Shown: piece after piece, positions 28,279 to 37,404 of the stretch | Numbering within the stretch: position 1 is the first letter of the stretch | Layout of the letters: each line of letters starts with the position of its first letter | From: Arenicellales bacterium | Lineage (GTDB): Bacteria > Pseudomonadota > Gammaproteobacteria > Arenicellales > JAHEKD01 | DNA length: 64,000 bases | Direction of reading: 5' to 3' | Assembly: GCA_028284225.1 (NCBI GenBank) | Contig: JANQSD010000023.1 | Location: 1-64,000, forward strand | The notes under the pieces: model-generated | The model's input: only the letters and a program-made list of their open reading frames with translations | Databases searched by the model: none | Told to the model about the DNA's origin: nothing | Translations under genes and position numbers: made by a program

Positions 28279-29280
28279 ATGGATTTAAAGCATATTGTTA
28301 CTGCTGTCATGGCAGTTTTAGTTCTTAACGTAGATGCAGTACAGGCCAATTGTGATGACGGTGAAGTTGTCATTAAATTTAGCCACGTTACCAATACTGA
28401 TAAACATCCAAAAGGCATCGCCGCCACTTTACTCGAGCAACGAGTCAATGATGAAATGAATGGTAAGGCTTGCATGGAAGTGTTCCCAAATTCAACCCTT
28501 TATGATGACGATAAAGTGTTAGAGGCAATGCTTAACGGCGATGTGCAATTAGCTGCGCCATCATTGTCAAAGTTTGAAGAATATACCAAGCAATACCGGG
28601 TTTTTGATTTGCCTTTCTTATTTAAAGACATCGGCGCTGTCGAGCGATTTCAGAATTCTGAAACCGGTCAGACACTTAAAAATGCTATGGTTCGCCGAGG
28701 CTTGCAAGGATTAGAGTTTTGGCACAATGGTATGAAACAGTTATCAGCGAATAAGCCATTAATAGTGCCCGAAGATGCACAAGGTCTAAAGTTCAGGGTT
28801 CAGGCCTCGGATGTATTAGTAGCTCAGTTTGAGCAATTGGGTGCCAATCCGCAAAAAATGTCCTTTAAAGAAGTCTATGGCGGTTTACAAACCAAAGTTA
28901 TTGATGGACAGGAAAACACCTGGTCAAATATTTACGGTAAAAAATTCTATGAAGTGCAGGATGGTGTCACTGAGACCAACCATGGCATTATTGATTACCT
29001 AGTAGTGACCTCGAGCGAGTGGTGGGATGAGTTGGATCCAGAAGTTAAGGATCAGTTTGCCACCATCCTGAATGAAGTCACGGTTGAAAGAAATGCCGCC
29101 TCAACAGCTGTTAATGAAGAAAACAAGCAAAATATTATGGCAGCCGGCTCTGAAGTTCGAACCTTAACAGATGAACAACGTGCCGCATGGGTTGAAGCCT
29201 TAAAACCGGTTTGGCAGCAATTCCAGGATGATATCGGCGCCGAGATTATCGATGCCGCTCAAGCCTCAAATAACGGTTAA
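28279..29280 (+). CDS. TRAP transporter substrate-binding protein (DctP family)
   Basis: A 333-residue periplasmic protein with a signal peptide (to about residue 22, VDAVQA). A ribosome binding site (AGAGGAG) precedes the ATG. The ligand-binding segment is QGLKFRVQASDVLVAQFEQLGA, including the conserved Arg, followed by SFKEVYGGLQTKVIDGQENTW, the classic DctP signature; this is closer to the C4-dicarboxylate type than the 13-kb paralogue. It is the first gene of P-Q-M-MaoC, with a predicted AraC operator upstream. A hairpin after its stop probably lowers expression of the membrane subunits relative to the binding protein. Confidence 0.94.
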   Translation: MDLKHIVTAVMAVLVLNVDAVQANCDDGEVVIKFSHVTNTDKHPKGIAATLLEQRVNDEMNGKACMEVFPNSTLYDDDKVLEAMLNGDVQLAAPSLSKFEEYTKQYRVFDLPFLFKDIGAVERFQNSETGQTLKNAMVRRGLQGLEFWHNGMKQLSANKPLIVPEDAQGLKFRVQASDVLVAQFEQLGANPQKMSFKEVYGGLQTKVIDGQENTWSNIYGKKFYEVQDGVTETNHGIIDYLVVTSSEWWDELDPEVKDQFATILNEVTVERNAASTAVNEENKQNIMAAGSEVRTLTDEQRAAWVEALKPVWQQFQDDIGAEIIDAAQASNNG

Positions 29281-29297
29281 ACATTATTGTTGAGTAA

Positions 29298-29324
29298 ACC
29301 GGTCAGGGTGTTGCACTGACCGGT
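29298..29324 (+). terminator. Intra-operon hairpin between dctP- and dctQ-type genes
   Basis: A perfect 9-bp inverted repeat (ACCGGTCAG / CTGACCGGT) with a 9-nt loop is followed by ATTTCTTTA. It lies 18 bp after the binding-protein stop and 26 bp before the small-permease start. It is likely a partial terminator or an mRNA-stabilising 3' structure that raises binding-protein output, as is common in binding-protein operons. Confidence 0.65.
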
Positions 29325-29349
29325 ATTTCTTTATACACAAGGAGGCATT

Positions 29350-29976
29350 ATGTCAGCCAAAAACAGCTGGTCTTCAGCGAGCGATAAACTTGAGGAAAAC
29401 CTGATTGCTCTGTTTATGGGCTTGATGGTGCTCATTACATTTGCCAATGTAATCGCCCGTTATGTTTTTAACAGCAATATTCTCTGGGCGCTTGAAGTCA
29501 CCGTGTTTCTATTTGCATGGATGGTGTTATTGGGTGCCTCTTACGGGGTCAAGAAATCTATCCATCTTGGTGTGGACGTGGTTCTAAATATTGTGTCGCC
29601 CGGTTTACGACGAGTGCTGACCATTATCGCTGTGTTTGCTTGTCTGTTATTTAGTATTTTGCTGCTGAAGGGGGCTTGGGATTATTGGTCACCCTTTATT
29701 GGTAAGCGTGCTTTTTTAGAAACTGAGGATGTTCCCATGCCGGACTTTCTCCAGTTTCTGGCTCAGTGGCTCAATGAAGGGGAACGCTATGAAAAAATGC
29801 CCCGGTTTATTCCTTACTTTGCTCTGCCGCTGGGCATGGCCTTGTTAACACTGCGATACCTGCAATTGGCCTGGCGGGTATTTAAAGATGAGGCGGATAT
29901 GTTAATTGCCAGCCATGAAGTTGAGGAGCAGGCTGAGGAACTTGCTCATGTCAACGATAACAGCCAGGAGCGTTGA
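29350..29976 (+). CDS. TRAP transporter small permease (DctQ family)
   Basis: A 208-residue protein with four membrane segments. ITFANVIARYVFNSNILWALEV is the DctQ hallmark, and FAWMVLLGASYGVKKSIHLGVD is the second conserved block. A good ribosome binding site (AGGAGG) precedes the ATG. Compared with shorter DctQ proteins it has an insertion of about 35 residues between TM3 and TM4 (TEDVPMPDFLQ onward) and an acidic tail. It ends 3 bp before the large permease gene. Confidence 0.92.
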   Translation: MSAKNSWSSASDKLEENLIALFMGLMVLITFANVIARYVFNSNILWALEVTVFLFAWMVLLGASYGVKKSIHLGVDVVLNIVSPGLRRVLTIIAVFACLLFSILLLKGAWDYWSPFIGKRAFLETEDVPMPDFLQFLAQWLNEGERYEKMPRFIPYFALPLGMALLTLRYLQLAWRVFKDEADMLIASHEVEEQAEELAHVNDNSQER

Positions 29977-29979
29977 GCC

Positions 29980-31344
29980 ATGGTGGTATTGATTTTATTC
30001 TTATTGGTCATCGGACTACTTCTAATCGGAGTGCCCATTGCCATGGCATTGGGTTTGTCGAGTATCTTGTTTCTCATTGTCCATTCAGATGGCTCATTGA
30101 GTTCAGTGGCACAAACCCTGTTTTCGGCTTTCCACGGGCATTACACTTTGTTAGCGATTCCGTTTTTCATTTTGGCCTCAGTGTTTTTGTCAACCGGTGG
30201 TGTGGCCAATAGAATCATACGTTTTGCTATTGCCGTGGTCGGTCATTTAAAAGGGGGATTGGCCATTGCTTCCGTCTTTGCCTGCATGATGTTTGCGGCA
30301 TTATCGGGTTCCTCACCGGCTACCGTCGTGGCAATTGGTTCAATTGTGATTGCTGGCATGAAACAAGTTGGATACAGCAAGGAATTTGCAGCCGGGGTTA
30401 TATGTAATGCCGGAACATTAGGAATATTAATTCCTCCTTCTATTGTAATGGTTGTTTATGCTGCTGCCGTGGACGTATCCGTGGGGCGAATGTTTTTAGC
30501 GGGTGTCCTGCCCGGCCTTATCGCGGGATTGATGTTGATGATTGGCATCTATATTGCCGCGCGAATAAAGGATTTGCCTGCGCAGCCCTGGGCAGGGTGG
30601 GGTGAGATAATTGCATCTGGACGTGATGCATTTTGGGGATTGCTGCTTATTTTTATAATCCTGGGGGGAATTTACGGTGGCGTATTCACACCCACCGAGG
30701 CTGCCGCTGTCGCCTCAGTCTACGCTTTTTTTGTGGCAAACTTTATTTATTGCGACATGGGCCCATTTGCCAAGCACAACAAAGACAAGCGCATTGTGCT
30801 GGTTAAAATTCTATCGGTCTTCTGGCACAAAGATACACGCAAAGCCCTGTTTGAAGCAGGCAAACTCACTATCATGTTGATGTTTATCATTGCTAATGCA
30901 TTGATTTTGAAACATGTACTGACTGAAGAACGAATTCCTCAAGTCATTACCGAGGCCATGTTATCAGCTGGATTTGGCCCGATTATGTTTTTGATTGTGG
31001 TAAACGTAATATTGCTGATCGGCGGTCAGTTCATGGAACCCTCGGGGTTGCTGGTCATCGTGGCTCCACTGGTGTTTCCAATCGCTATTGCGCTCGGTAT
31101 TGATCCCATCCATCTGGGAATTATCATGGTCGTTAATATGGAAATTGGTATGATTACACCACCAGTGGGATTGAATTTATTTGTTACGGCTGGTGTGGCT
31201 GGCATGTCGGTCTTGAATGTCGTCAAGGCGGCTTTGCCCTGGTTAGGTATTATGTTCATATTTTTGATCCTGGTGACTTATGTTCCATGGATTTCAACCT
31301 GGTTACCGACTCTTATGATGGGACCGGAAGTCATTATAAATTGA
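29980..31344 (+). CDS. TRAP transporter large permease (DctM family)
   Basis: A 454-residue protein with about 12 membrane segments, with the conserved AIPFFILASVFLSTGG, GTLGILIPPSIVMVVYAAA and IGMITPPVGLNLFV motifs. It is slightly longer than the 11.9-kb paralogue because of a cytoplasmic insertion near residue 250 (DMGPFAKHNKDKR). It completes a TRAP transporter of usual P-Q-M order. A MaoC-type hydratase gene follows within 56 bp, so the imported acid may be metabolised as a CoA ester. Confidence 0.94.
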   Translation: MVVLILFLLVIGLLLIGVPIAMALGLSSILFLIVHSDGSLSSVAQTLFSAFHGHYTLLAIPFFILASVFLSTGGVANRIIRFAIAVVGHLKGGLAIASVFACMMFAALSGSSPATVVAIGSIVIAGMKQVGYSKEFAAGVICNAGTLGILIPPSIVMVVYAAAVDVSVGRMFLAGVLPGLIAGLMLMIGIYIAARIKDLPAQPWAGWGEIIASGRDAFWGLLLIFIILGGIYGGVFTPTEAAAVASVYAFFVANFIYCDMGPFAKHNKDKRIVLVKILSVFWHKDTRKALFEAGKLTIMLMFIIANALILKHVLTEERIPQVITEAMLSAGFGPIMFLIVVNVILLIGGQFMEPSGLLVIVAPLVFPIAIALGIDPIHLGIIMVVNMEIGMITPPVGLNLFVTAGVAGMSVLNVVKAALPWLGIMFIFLILVTYVPWISTWLPTLMMGPEVIIN

Positions 31345-31400
31345 AAACATAACTGAACAACCGATATTCAAAAGCTGGTTCAATTTGTGGTTATGTGAAA

Positions 31401-32264
31401 ATGAATGAGAATATTATTGGAAACAAAAGTATAGAATCTTGGATTGGTAACACCGAATCTTATCAGGAAAGGATCGTTGCCTTTCCATCTAATGCACTTG
31501 CGGCTACTCTGGATAAAGACAATTCGGTTTACAAAGATGGTATGCCTGTGCCGCCACTGTGGCACTGGCTGCATTTTCTGCCAATCTATAAACTTTCAGA
31601 CTGTGGATATGACGGTCATGCAGCACTTGGCTGTTTTTTGCCCCCGATCACACTTCCGCGTCGAATGTGGGCGGGGGGTCGGCTGATCTTCCACGCCCCG
31701 ATATTAGTGGGTAAGACCTTACGTAAAGTGTCTACCATAAAATCGGTCAAGACGAAGTCCGGTCGTTCTGGAGAGCTGGTATTTGTGACGGTAGAGCATC
31801 AGATTTTTGATAAAAATACACTCTGTGTAAAAGAAGAACACGATATTGTCTATCGCGAAAAATCAAATCCAGATAAGCCTTTGCCTACACCACCACTAGC
31901 GCCTGAGAGTAGTTCATTTACCCGACATATTGTTCCTGATCCAGTACTGTTGTTTCGTTTCTCAGCATTAACTTTTAATGGGCATAGAATCCATTACGAT
32001 CAGCCTTTTTGTGTGGGATCAGAGGGCTATGAAGGCCTGGTCGTACACGGTCCATTACTAGCCATATTACTTCTGGATCTGTTACAGCGTGAAAAACCAC
32101 AAGCCATTATACGTAAATTTGAGTTTCGTGCTGTTTCTACAATTTTCGACAATGAGGATTTTTCATTGCATGGTGAACCACAAGCAGATCAGAAAAACTT
32201 CCGGCTCTGGGTGCGCCGGCGTGATGGTGCGCTTGCCATGCAAGCTAAAGCTACAATTGCATGA
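31401..32264 (+). CDS. MaoC/hotdog-fold acyl-CoA hydratase, mesaconyl-C4-CoA hydratase-like
   Basis: I prefer the ATG at 31401 (287 residues) to a GTG six bases upstream. The N-terminal half is a FAS1-like dehydratase hotdog (PPLWHWLHFLP, PRRMWAGGRLIFHAPI). The C-terminal half is the MaoC hotdog with the catalytic Asp/His region FNGHRIHYD and YEGLVVHGPLLA. Enzymes of this double-hotdog layout include mesaconyl-C4-CoA hydratase and itaconyl-CoA hydratases, which hydrate C5 unsaturated dicarboxyl-CoA esters. Placed directly after a TRAP dicarboxylate transporter, it suggests uptake of a C5 acid such as mesaconate or itaconate. No CoA-transferase or lyase is in the window, so the assignment to a substrate is tentative. 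Confidence 0.8.
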   Translation: MNENIIGNKSIESWIGNTESYQERIVAFPSNALAATLDKDNSVYKDGMPVPPLWHWLHFLPIYKLSDCGYDGHAALGCFLPPITLPRRMWAGGRLIFHAPILVGKTLRKVSTIKSVKTKSGRSGELVFVTVEHQIFDKNTLCVKEEHDIVYREKSNPDKPLPTPPLAPESSSFTRHIVPDPVLLFRFSALTFNGHRIHYDQPFCVGSEGYEGLVVHGPLLAILLLDLLQREKPQAIIRKFEFRAVSTIFDNEDFSLHGEPQADQKNFRLWVRRRDGALAMQAKATIA

Positions 32265-32338
32265 TGCGATGAATATTAAAATTTGAATACCCAGACATGC
32301 TTGAATTTACGATAATACATTTTTGCAAACACAAAATG

Positions 32339-32378
32339 TTTGATCAAATTATGATAGTTTTTGATCGCGGTATGAAGG
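32339..32378 (+). promoter_or_regulatory. Predicted AraC-type operator, copy 2 (PEBP operon promoter)
   Basis: Direct repeats TTTGATC at 32339-32345 and 32360-32366, starts 21 bp apart, followed by GGTATGAA. The whole block aligns with 28189-28229, including the spacer (ATTnTGATnGTn). It sits 66 bp upstream of the PEBP gene start, against 63 bp at copy 1, so both promoters have the same architecture. Confidence 0.65.
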
Positions 32379-32431
32379 CGTCCTGAGACTTCTATTGCTA
32401 TCCTTTTCCAACTCGAAAAAAGGAAATCATC

Positions 32432-32983
32432 ATGGTAAAACAATTTGTTTGTGCATTAGCACTTTATACTTTCACTACTGCTTTTGTGTCAGCTAATTCA
32501 GATGGCTTTACACTCAGCAGTCAGGACATTTCAGAGGGCATGCAATTATCTAATAAGCATGTCTTTCAAGGCTTTGGTTGTGAAGGTGAAAATATCTCAC
32601 CCCAACTGTCTTGGGAAAATGCCCCCGAAGGTACTAAAAGTTTTGTTATTACTGCTTATGACCCTGATGCACCAACAGGCTCTGGTTGGTGGCACTGGGT
32701 AACATTCAATATTCCGGCCGATGTTATGAGCCTACCGGCGAATGCCAGTCAGGAAGGTAAAATGCCTCAAGATGCTATTCAGTCCCGTACAGACTTTGGT
32801 AATAATCAGTTTGGTGGTGCCTGCCCACCGCCGGGCGAAATGCACCGTTATGAATTTACGGTCTATGCACTGAATGTTGATTCACTTGACCTTGATGCTT
32901 CTGCGAGTCCAGCACTCGTAGGTTTCATGACCCAATCACATGCAATCGCAAGTGATAAGTTGACAGCTGTTTATACTCGATAA
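32432..32983 (+). CDS. YbhB/YbcL-type PEBP-family periplasmic protein
   Basis: A 183-residue protein with a signal peptide (to about residue 21, AFVSA). PEBP motifs: CEGENISPQLSWENAPEGTKSFVIT and YDPDAPTGSGWWHWVTFNIP, followed by DFGNNQFGGACPPPGEMHRYEFTVYAL, which together form the conserved anion-binding pocket. The biochemical role of bacterial PEBP proteins is poorly defined. Its place as first gene of a sugar-acid-like catabolic operon is unusual. A role in binding a ligand in the periplasm is possible but not shown. Confidence 0.9.
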   Translation: MVKQFVCALALYTFTTAFVSANSDGFTLSSQDISEGMQLSNKHVFQGFGCEGENISPQLSWENAPEGTKSFVITAYDPDAPTGSGWWHWVTFNIPADVMSLPANASQEGKMPQDAIQSRTDFGNNQFGGACPPPGEMHRYEFTVYALNVDSLDLDASASPALVGFMTQSHAIASDKLTAVYTR

Positions 32984-32984
32984 A

Positions 32985-33380
32985 ATGAACAATACAGACA
33001 TGAAACTTCTCGGATTAGATCATATCGTAATAACAGTAGAATCAATCGAAACAACGATTCGTTTTTACCGGGATATTCTTGGGTTCGAAGAAGTTACTTT
33101 TGGTGGTGGACGTAAAGCCCTTAAAGGTGGGTCACAGAAAATTAATATTCACAAGTCAGGTGAAGAGTTTTGTCCTCATGCCAAATCTCCCGCCCCAGGC
33201 AGTAGTGATATTTGCCTTCTCTACAATAGTGAATTACACCTGATCATAGATCACTTAATTGCATCAGGTATCGAAATCGAGGAAGGCCCGGTTGACCGCA
33301 CTGGGGCATTAGGGCCTATCGAGTCTGTGTATATTCGTGACCCGGACGCTAATCTCATTGAATTATCTGTTCAGAAATAA
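32985..33380 (+). CDS. VOC-family (glyoxalase/bleomycin-resistance-like) protein
   Basis: A 131-residue protein of normal length for a two-module VOC domain. Conserved elements: GLDHIVITVESIETTIRFYRDILGFEEV at the start and IYIRDPDANLIELSV at the end, here YIRDPDANLIEL, with the metal-site His and Glu. Family members include glyoxalases, dioxygenases and epimerases, so the reaction is not defined. It starts 1 bp after the PEBP stop and precedes the dehydrogenase, implying a catabolic or detoxifying step on the same substrate. Confidence 0.9.
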   Translation: MNNTDMKLLGLDHIVITVESIETTIRFYRDILGFEEVTFGGGRKALKGGSQKINIHKSGEEFCPHAKSPAPGSSDICLLYNSELHLIIDHLIASGIEIEEGPVDRTGALGPIESVYIRDPDANLIELSVQK

Positions 33381-33417
33381 CTCGACTAAAAAGTAACTAA
33401 ACATTGGATATTGGCTA

Positions 33418-34323
33418 ATGAAATATGGATTCATAGGTTTGGGTCAAATGGGAAGCCCCATGGCAATCAATCTGTCTCGTTCACATGATGTTGTGGTTTA
33501 TGATAGAAATCACGATGTTGTTGAACATCTATCAAAGCAAGGAGCAAAACCTGCTAACGGACCTGACGGTTTTTTAGATGTTGATGTCCTTATTTTAAGT
33601 CTGCCCAGTGCTGACATCGTTAAACAAGCGTTGTTTGATCACCAAAACGGCATCGCGAAGCATTTGAAACAAGGTGCAATTGTTATTGACACCAGCACAA
33701 TCGAATATGCCGCTACGCTTGAAATTCACTCGCAGTTAGACGCGATGGGTATTCAATTTATGGACGCACCCGTCTCTGGCATGCAAACGCGTGCCGAGGA
33801 CGGAACGTTGACAATGATGGTTGGCGGGGACGCCGATGTGCTTGTACAAGTCGAAGAGGCTTTGTCGACCATGGCCTCAAACATTCTACATATGGGGGAT
33901 GTTGGTTCTGGCCAATTGACGAAATTAATAAACCAGCTTTTATTTGATATCAACGCAGCTGCGCTTGCTGAAATTCTTCCTATGGCCATTAAACTGGGTA
34001 TAGACGCAGAGAAAGTCGGCGATGTCGTAAATTCCGGCACAGGCTGCAGCTATGCGTCCAAGTTCTTTATTCCGCATATTTTGAACGGACACTTTGATAA
34101 CGGTTATCCAATGCAATCTGCCTACAAGGATTTGATCAGCGGTGCTGAAATTTCAGCTCGCTACAACATTCCAACACCGGTTCTAGCCGCCGCAACAACA
34201 ACTTATCAACAGGCGTTACTTGAAGGTCACGGCGAAAAAGATAAGGGCGCTATGATTTTGGTTTATGAGCGCTTACTGGACGTGGCTTTTCGGACATCTT
34301 CTAAAAAGGTAGCGCCATCATGA
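33418..34323 (+). CDS. NAD(P)-dependent beta-hydroxyacid dehydrogenase (HIBADH/tartronate-semialdehyde reductase family)
   Basis: A 301-residue protein. The Rossmann motif GFIGLGQMGSPMA is at residues 4-16, the substrate-binding DAPVSGMQTRAEDGTLTMMVGG near 118, and the catalytic Lys lies in GSGQLTKLINQ near 170. The C-terminal helical domain is present. It oxidises a beta-hydroxy acid or reduces the semialdehyde; L-threonate-type dehydrogenases belong here too. It overlaps the IlvD/Edd dehydratase start by 4 bp (ATGA), so the two are coupled and probably act on consecutive intermediates of a sugar-acid pathway. Confidence 0.92.
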   Translation: MKYGFIGLGQMGSPMAINLSRSHDVVVYDRNHDVVEHLSKQGAKPANGPDGFLDVDVLILSLPSADIVKQALFDHQNGIAKHLKQGAIVIDTSTIEYAATLEIHSQLDAMGIQFMDAPVSGMQTRAEDGTLTMMVGGDADVLVQVEEALSTMASNILHMGDVGSGQLTKLINQLLFDINAAALAEILPMAIKLGIDAEKVGDVVNSGTGCSYASKFFIPHILNGHFDNGYPMQSAYKDLISGAEISARYNIPTPVLAAATTTYQQALLEGHGEKDKGAMILVYERLLDVAFRTSSKKVAPS

Positions 34324-36023
34324 GCGATGATAAAGGAATTCGAGGTGGTTTAACCAACTATGGCGATAAAGATTTTGCAGAATACCTGCGAACGTCCTTT
34401 GCACGATCAATGGGGCTTTCAAAAGAAATTTTAAGCAAACCGATCGTCGGAATAGCAATGACTCCTTCAGGTTTTAACAACTGTCACCGCAGTATGTCAG
34501 AATTGGTTGAAGCTGTTTCACGAGGTGTGCTTGCCGCAGGTGCTTTACCAAGACCATTTCCTACAATTTCACTTGGAGAAGTTTATCTGAATCCCACAAG
34601 TATGGTTTACCGAAACTTGATGTCAATGGATACAGAAGAGATGGTTCGAGCTCAACCGATGGATGCCGTTGTGCTGATAGGAGGGTGTGACAAAACAGTT
34701 CCAGCTCAACTGATGGGTGCGGCCTCGGCCAATATTCCAGCTATCCAGTTGGTAACGGGGCCAATGATGACCGGTCGCCATCGAGGTGAACGTTTAGGTG
34801 CCTGTACGGATTGTCGACGTTTTTGGGGTAAATATCGTGCCGGTGAGGTTGAAAAGGATGAGATTGAACAAATCGAAGGGCGTTTAGCAACAACAGCAGG
34901 CACCTGTGCCGTGATGGGAACGGCCAGCACCATGGCCTGCATTGCAGAAACGTTGGGAATGTCATTGCCAGGAAGTGCTGCAATTCCAGCGGTTCACGCA
35001 GAACGGCTAGTTGCGGCTGAATACAGCGGACGTGCAGCCGTAAACTTAATTACTAATCCACGGCGACCAACCGACATAATTACTGAAAAATCTGTTGAAA
35101 ATGCCTACCGGATTTTGATGGCAGTGAGTGGTTCGACGAATGCGATTATCCATCTGGGCGCTGTCGCTGGACGTCTTGGAATCCGAATTTCTAATGAACG
35201 TTTAAACCAGATCTCTGATGAGACACCTGTATTGGTTGACCTCAAACCAGTGGGCAGTGGCTACATGGAGGATTTCTATGCCGCAGGCGGAGTCGGCGCA
35301 GTGATGCGTGAACTACGTCACTTACTGCATCTTGATACGGTTAATGTCACTGGGCAAGTGCTCGGAGATCGGCTTGAATCGATTTCACACTGGGTGGATC
35401 GTAATGTTATTCGATCGTTTGATGATCCGGTTTCTGAACACGGTGGCTTGATTAGCCTTGGTGGCAATCTTGCGCCGGGTGGAGCGATATTTAAACGGGC
35501 TGCGGCGACACCCGAATTGTTTGAAGTGGAAGGGCGCGCCGTTGTTTTTGAAGGTCTGGAAGATTTAGCAAAACGTATTGATGATCCAGATCTGGATATA
35601 GAAGCCACTGACATCATGGTGTTAAAAAATGCAGGGCCTGTCGCAGCAGGAATGCCAGAAGCTGGATACCTTCCTATTCCCAAAAAGCTGGCACGACAAG
35701 GCGTTAAAGATATGGTTCGAATATCCGATGCCCGCATGTCGGGCACTGCATTTGGCACTATTGTCCTACACATTTCCCCCGAATCAGCAGTAGGCGGGCC
35801 GCTGGCAGCAGTTCGCAATGGAGATCGCATCCGACTTTCCGTTAAAGAAAAGACGATCGATCTTTTGATATCGGAGGCTGAATTTATAAGTCGTATTAAC
35901 GATACTGCCACACCCAAAAAGCATAAGCGTGGATATCGCGCGCTATATGATCGTAGCGTATTACAAGCACCAGATGGCTGTGATTTTGATTTCCTCACCC
36001 ACGCCGGTACGTTTCAAAAATAA
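34320..36023 (+). CDS. IlvD/Edd-family dehydratase (sugar-acid dehydratase-like)
   Basis: A 567-residue protein. It has the Fe-S ligating cysteines of the family in IGGCDKTVPAQ and ACTDCRRFWGKYRAGE, plus AGTCAVMGTASTMACIAE, and the DARMSGTAFG motif near the C-terminus. The CxDCRRFWGKYRAGE variant is more like aldonate dehydratases (arabinonate/xylonate type) than branched-chain IlvD. It removes water from a 2,3-dihydroxy acid to give a 2-keto-3-deoxy acid. The neighbours (dehydrogenase, SAF oxidoreductase) support sugar-acid catabolism rather than valine biosynthesis. The exact substrate is unknown. Confidence 0.92.
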   Translation: MSDDKGIRGGLTNYGDKDFAEYLRTSFARSMGLSKEILSKPIVGIAMTPSGFNNCHRSMSELVEAVSRGVLAAGALPRPFPTISLGEVYLNPTSMVYRNLMSMDTEEMVRAQPMDAVVLIGGCDKTVPAQLMGAASANIPAIQLVTGPMMTGRHRGERLGACTDCRRFWGKYRAGEVEKDEIEQIEGRLATTAGTCAVMGTASTMACIAETLGMSLPGSAAIPAVHAERLVAAEYSGRAAVNLITNPRRPTDIITEKSVENAYRILMAVSGSTNAIIHLGAVAGRLGIRISNERLNQISDETPVLVDLKPVGSGYMEDFYAAGGVGAVMRELRHLLHLDTVNVTGQVLGDRLESISHWVDRNVIRSFDDPVSEHGGLISLGGNLAPGGAIFKRAAATPELFEVEGRAVVFEGLEDLAKRIDDPDLDIEATDIMVLKNAGPVAAGMPEAGYLPIPKKLARQGVKDMVRISDARMSGTAFGTIVLHISPESAVGGPLAAVRNGDRIRLSVKEKTIDLLISEAEFISRINDTATPKKHKRGYRALYDRSVLQAPDGCDFDFLTHAGTFQK

Positions 36024-36036
36024 AACAGGAAACAAA

Positions 36037-37377
36037 ATGAATCTCTATAGGAAGTTACAAGAACGTGCAGCACTAGAAAAACCGATTCGTGTTGGAATGA
36101 TCGGCGCTGGTAAATTCGGGACAATGTTTCTGGCACAAGCCTTACGTATTCCTGCAATTCACATCGTCGGCGTCGTTGATTTGAACCCGGATAGTGCAAA
36201 ATCCAATATGAAATTGGTTGGTTGGGACGATGACGCCTATAACGCAACGAGTTTGGATGATGCTCTATTAAGAGGAAAAACCTTTGTTAATGACGATTGG
36301 CATCAGCTAATCGCTCATCAGAGTATTGAAATAATTATTGAGTGCACCGGAAATCCAATGGCGGCAGTCACTCATGCTCTTTCGGCCTTCGAACACAAAA
36401 AGCATGTTATCAACGTGACTGTTGAAGCCGATGCGTTCTGTGGCCCCGGATTAGCGCAAAAGGCGAAAGAGGCCAAAGTCATTTATAGTATGGCTTATGG
36501 TGATCAGCCGGCCCTCGCAAGCGATCTGGTTGATTGGGCACGTACATGCGGGTTTAGTGTTGTCGCTGCCGGTCGTGGGCACAAGTGGCTTCCGCATTTT
36601 CGCCAATCTACACCCGAAACGGTCTGGGATTACTGGGGATTAAGTCATGAGCAGGCTGAGCGTGGACGCCTTAACCCTAAAATGTTTAATGCATTTTTAG
36701 ATGGTTCGAAACCAGCTATTGAATGCGCAGCGATTGCGAATGCAACGGGGCTTGAATCACCTGAAAATGGATTAGCTTTTCCCTTTGGTGGTATCGATGA
36801 TATACCTACATTGATGTGCCCAAAAGCCGAAGGCGGTCAACTTGAGCGCAAAGGCCTGGTTGAGGCTATTTCGTGCCTTACTCCAGAAGGTGTGCAAATT
36901 CCTTATGATATCCGCAAGGGAGTGTGGGTTGTATTTGAGGCAGACACTGATTACTTGAAGAATTGTTTTGAGGAATACAAAGTTGTTACTGATCCGTCCG
37001 GTAAATATATGACGCTCTATAAACGCTGGCATTTAATTGGTTTGGAGCTAGCAGTTTCAGTGGCGTCAGTTGCGCTACGTGGCGAGGCGACTGGCGTTGC
37101 CACATGTTTTAACGCCGATGTCGCAGCAATTGCGAAACGCAATTTGAGTAAGGGTGAAGTGTTGGACGGTGAAGGTGGTTATACGGTGACAGGTGGATTA
37201 CGTCCCGCACATATTTCGGTTCGTCACGGGTACGTACCATTAGGGTTGGCCCACAACGTACCATTATTAAAGCCAGTGAAAGAAGGCAAGCCAATAACCT
37301 GGGATGACATTAAAATTGATGCGACCAGCGATGCATTCAAATTACGCAAGAATATGGAATCAAGTTTAATAATCTAG
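36037..37377 (+). CDS. NAD(P)-binding oxidoreductase with C-terminal SAF domain
   Basis: The start is the ATG at 36037, preceded by ACAGGAAAC; a longer frame from 35929 would overlap the dehydratase and is unlikely. The 446-residue protein has a Rossmann fold at the N-terminus (RVGMIGAGKFGTMF) and a homoserine-dehydrogenase-like middle. The C-terminal SAF-type domain (about 350-430) contains AKRNLSKGEVLDGEGGYTV. Such proteins occur in sugar-acid and branched-sugar clusters, but the reaction is not well defined. It is the last gene of the operon, 13 bp after the dehydratase. Confidence 0.85.
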   Translation: MNLYRKLQERAALEKPIRVGMIGAGKFGTMFLAQALRIPAIHIVGVVDLNPDSAKSNMKLVGWDDDAYNATSLDDALLRGKTFVNDDWHQLIAHQSIEIIIECTGNPMAAVTHALSAFEHKKHVINVTVEADAFCGPGLAQKAKEAKVIYSMAYGDQPALASDLVDWARTCGFSVVAAGRGHKWLPHFRQSTPETVWDYWGLSHEQAERGRLNPKMFNAFLDGSKPAIECAAIANATGLESPENGLAFPFGGIDDIPTLMCPKAEGGQLERKGLVEAISCLTPEGVQIPYDIRKGVWVVFEADTDYLKNCFEEYKVVTDPSGKYMTLYKRWHLIGLELAVSVASVALRGEATGVATCFNADVAAIAKRNLSKGEVLDGEGGYTVTGGLRPAHISVRHGYVPLGLAHNVPLLKPVKEGKPITWDDIKIDATSDAFKLRKNMESSLII

Positions 37378-37404
37378 AGAGTTATCAAGAACATGGTATT
37401 GTTT

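Noticed and set aside
35929-36036. N-terminal extension of the SAF oxidoreductase from 35929
   Set aside because: It would overlap the dehydratase by about 95 bp, and a well-placed ribosome binding site precedes the ATG at 36037, directly before the Rossmann motif.
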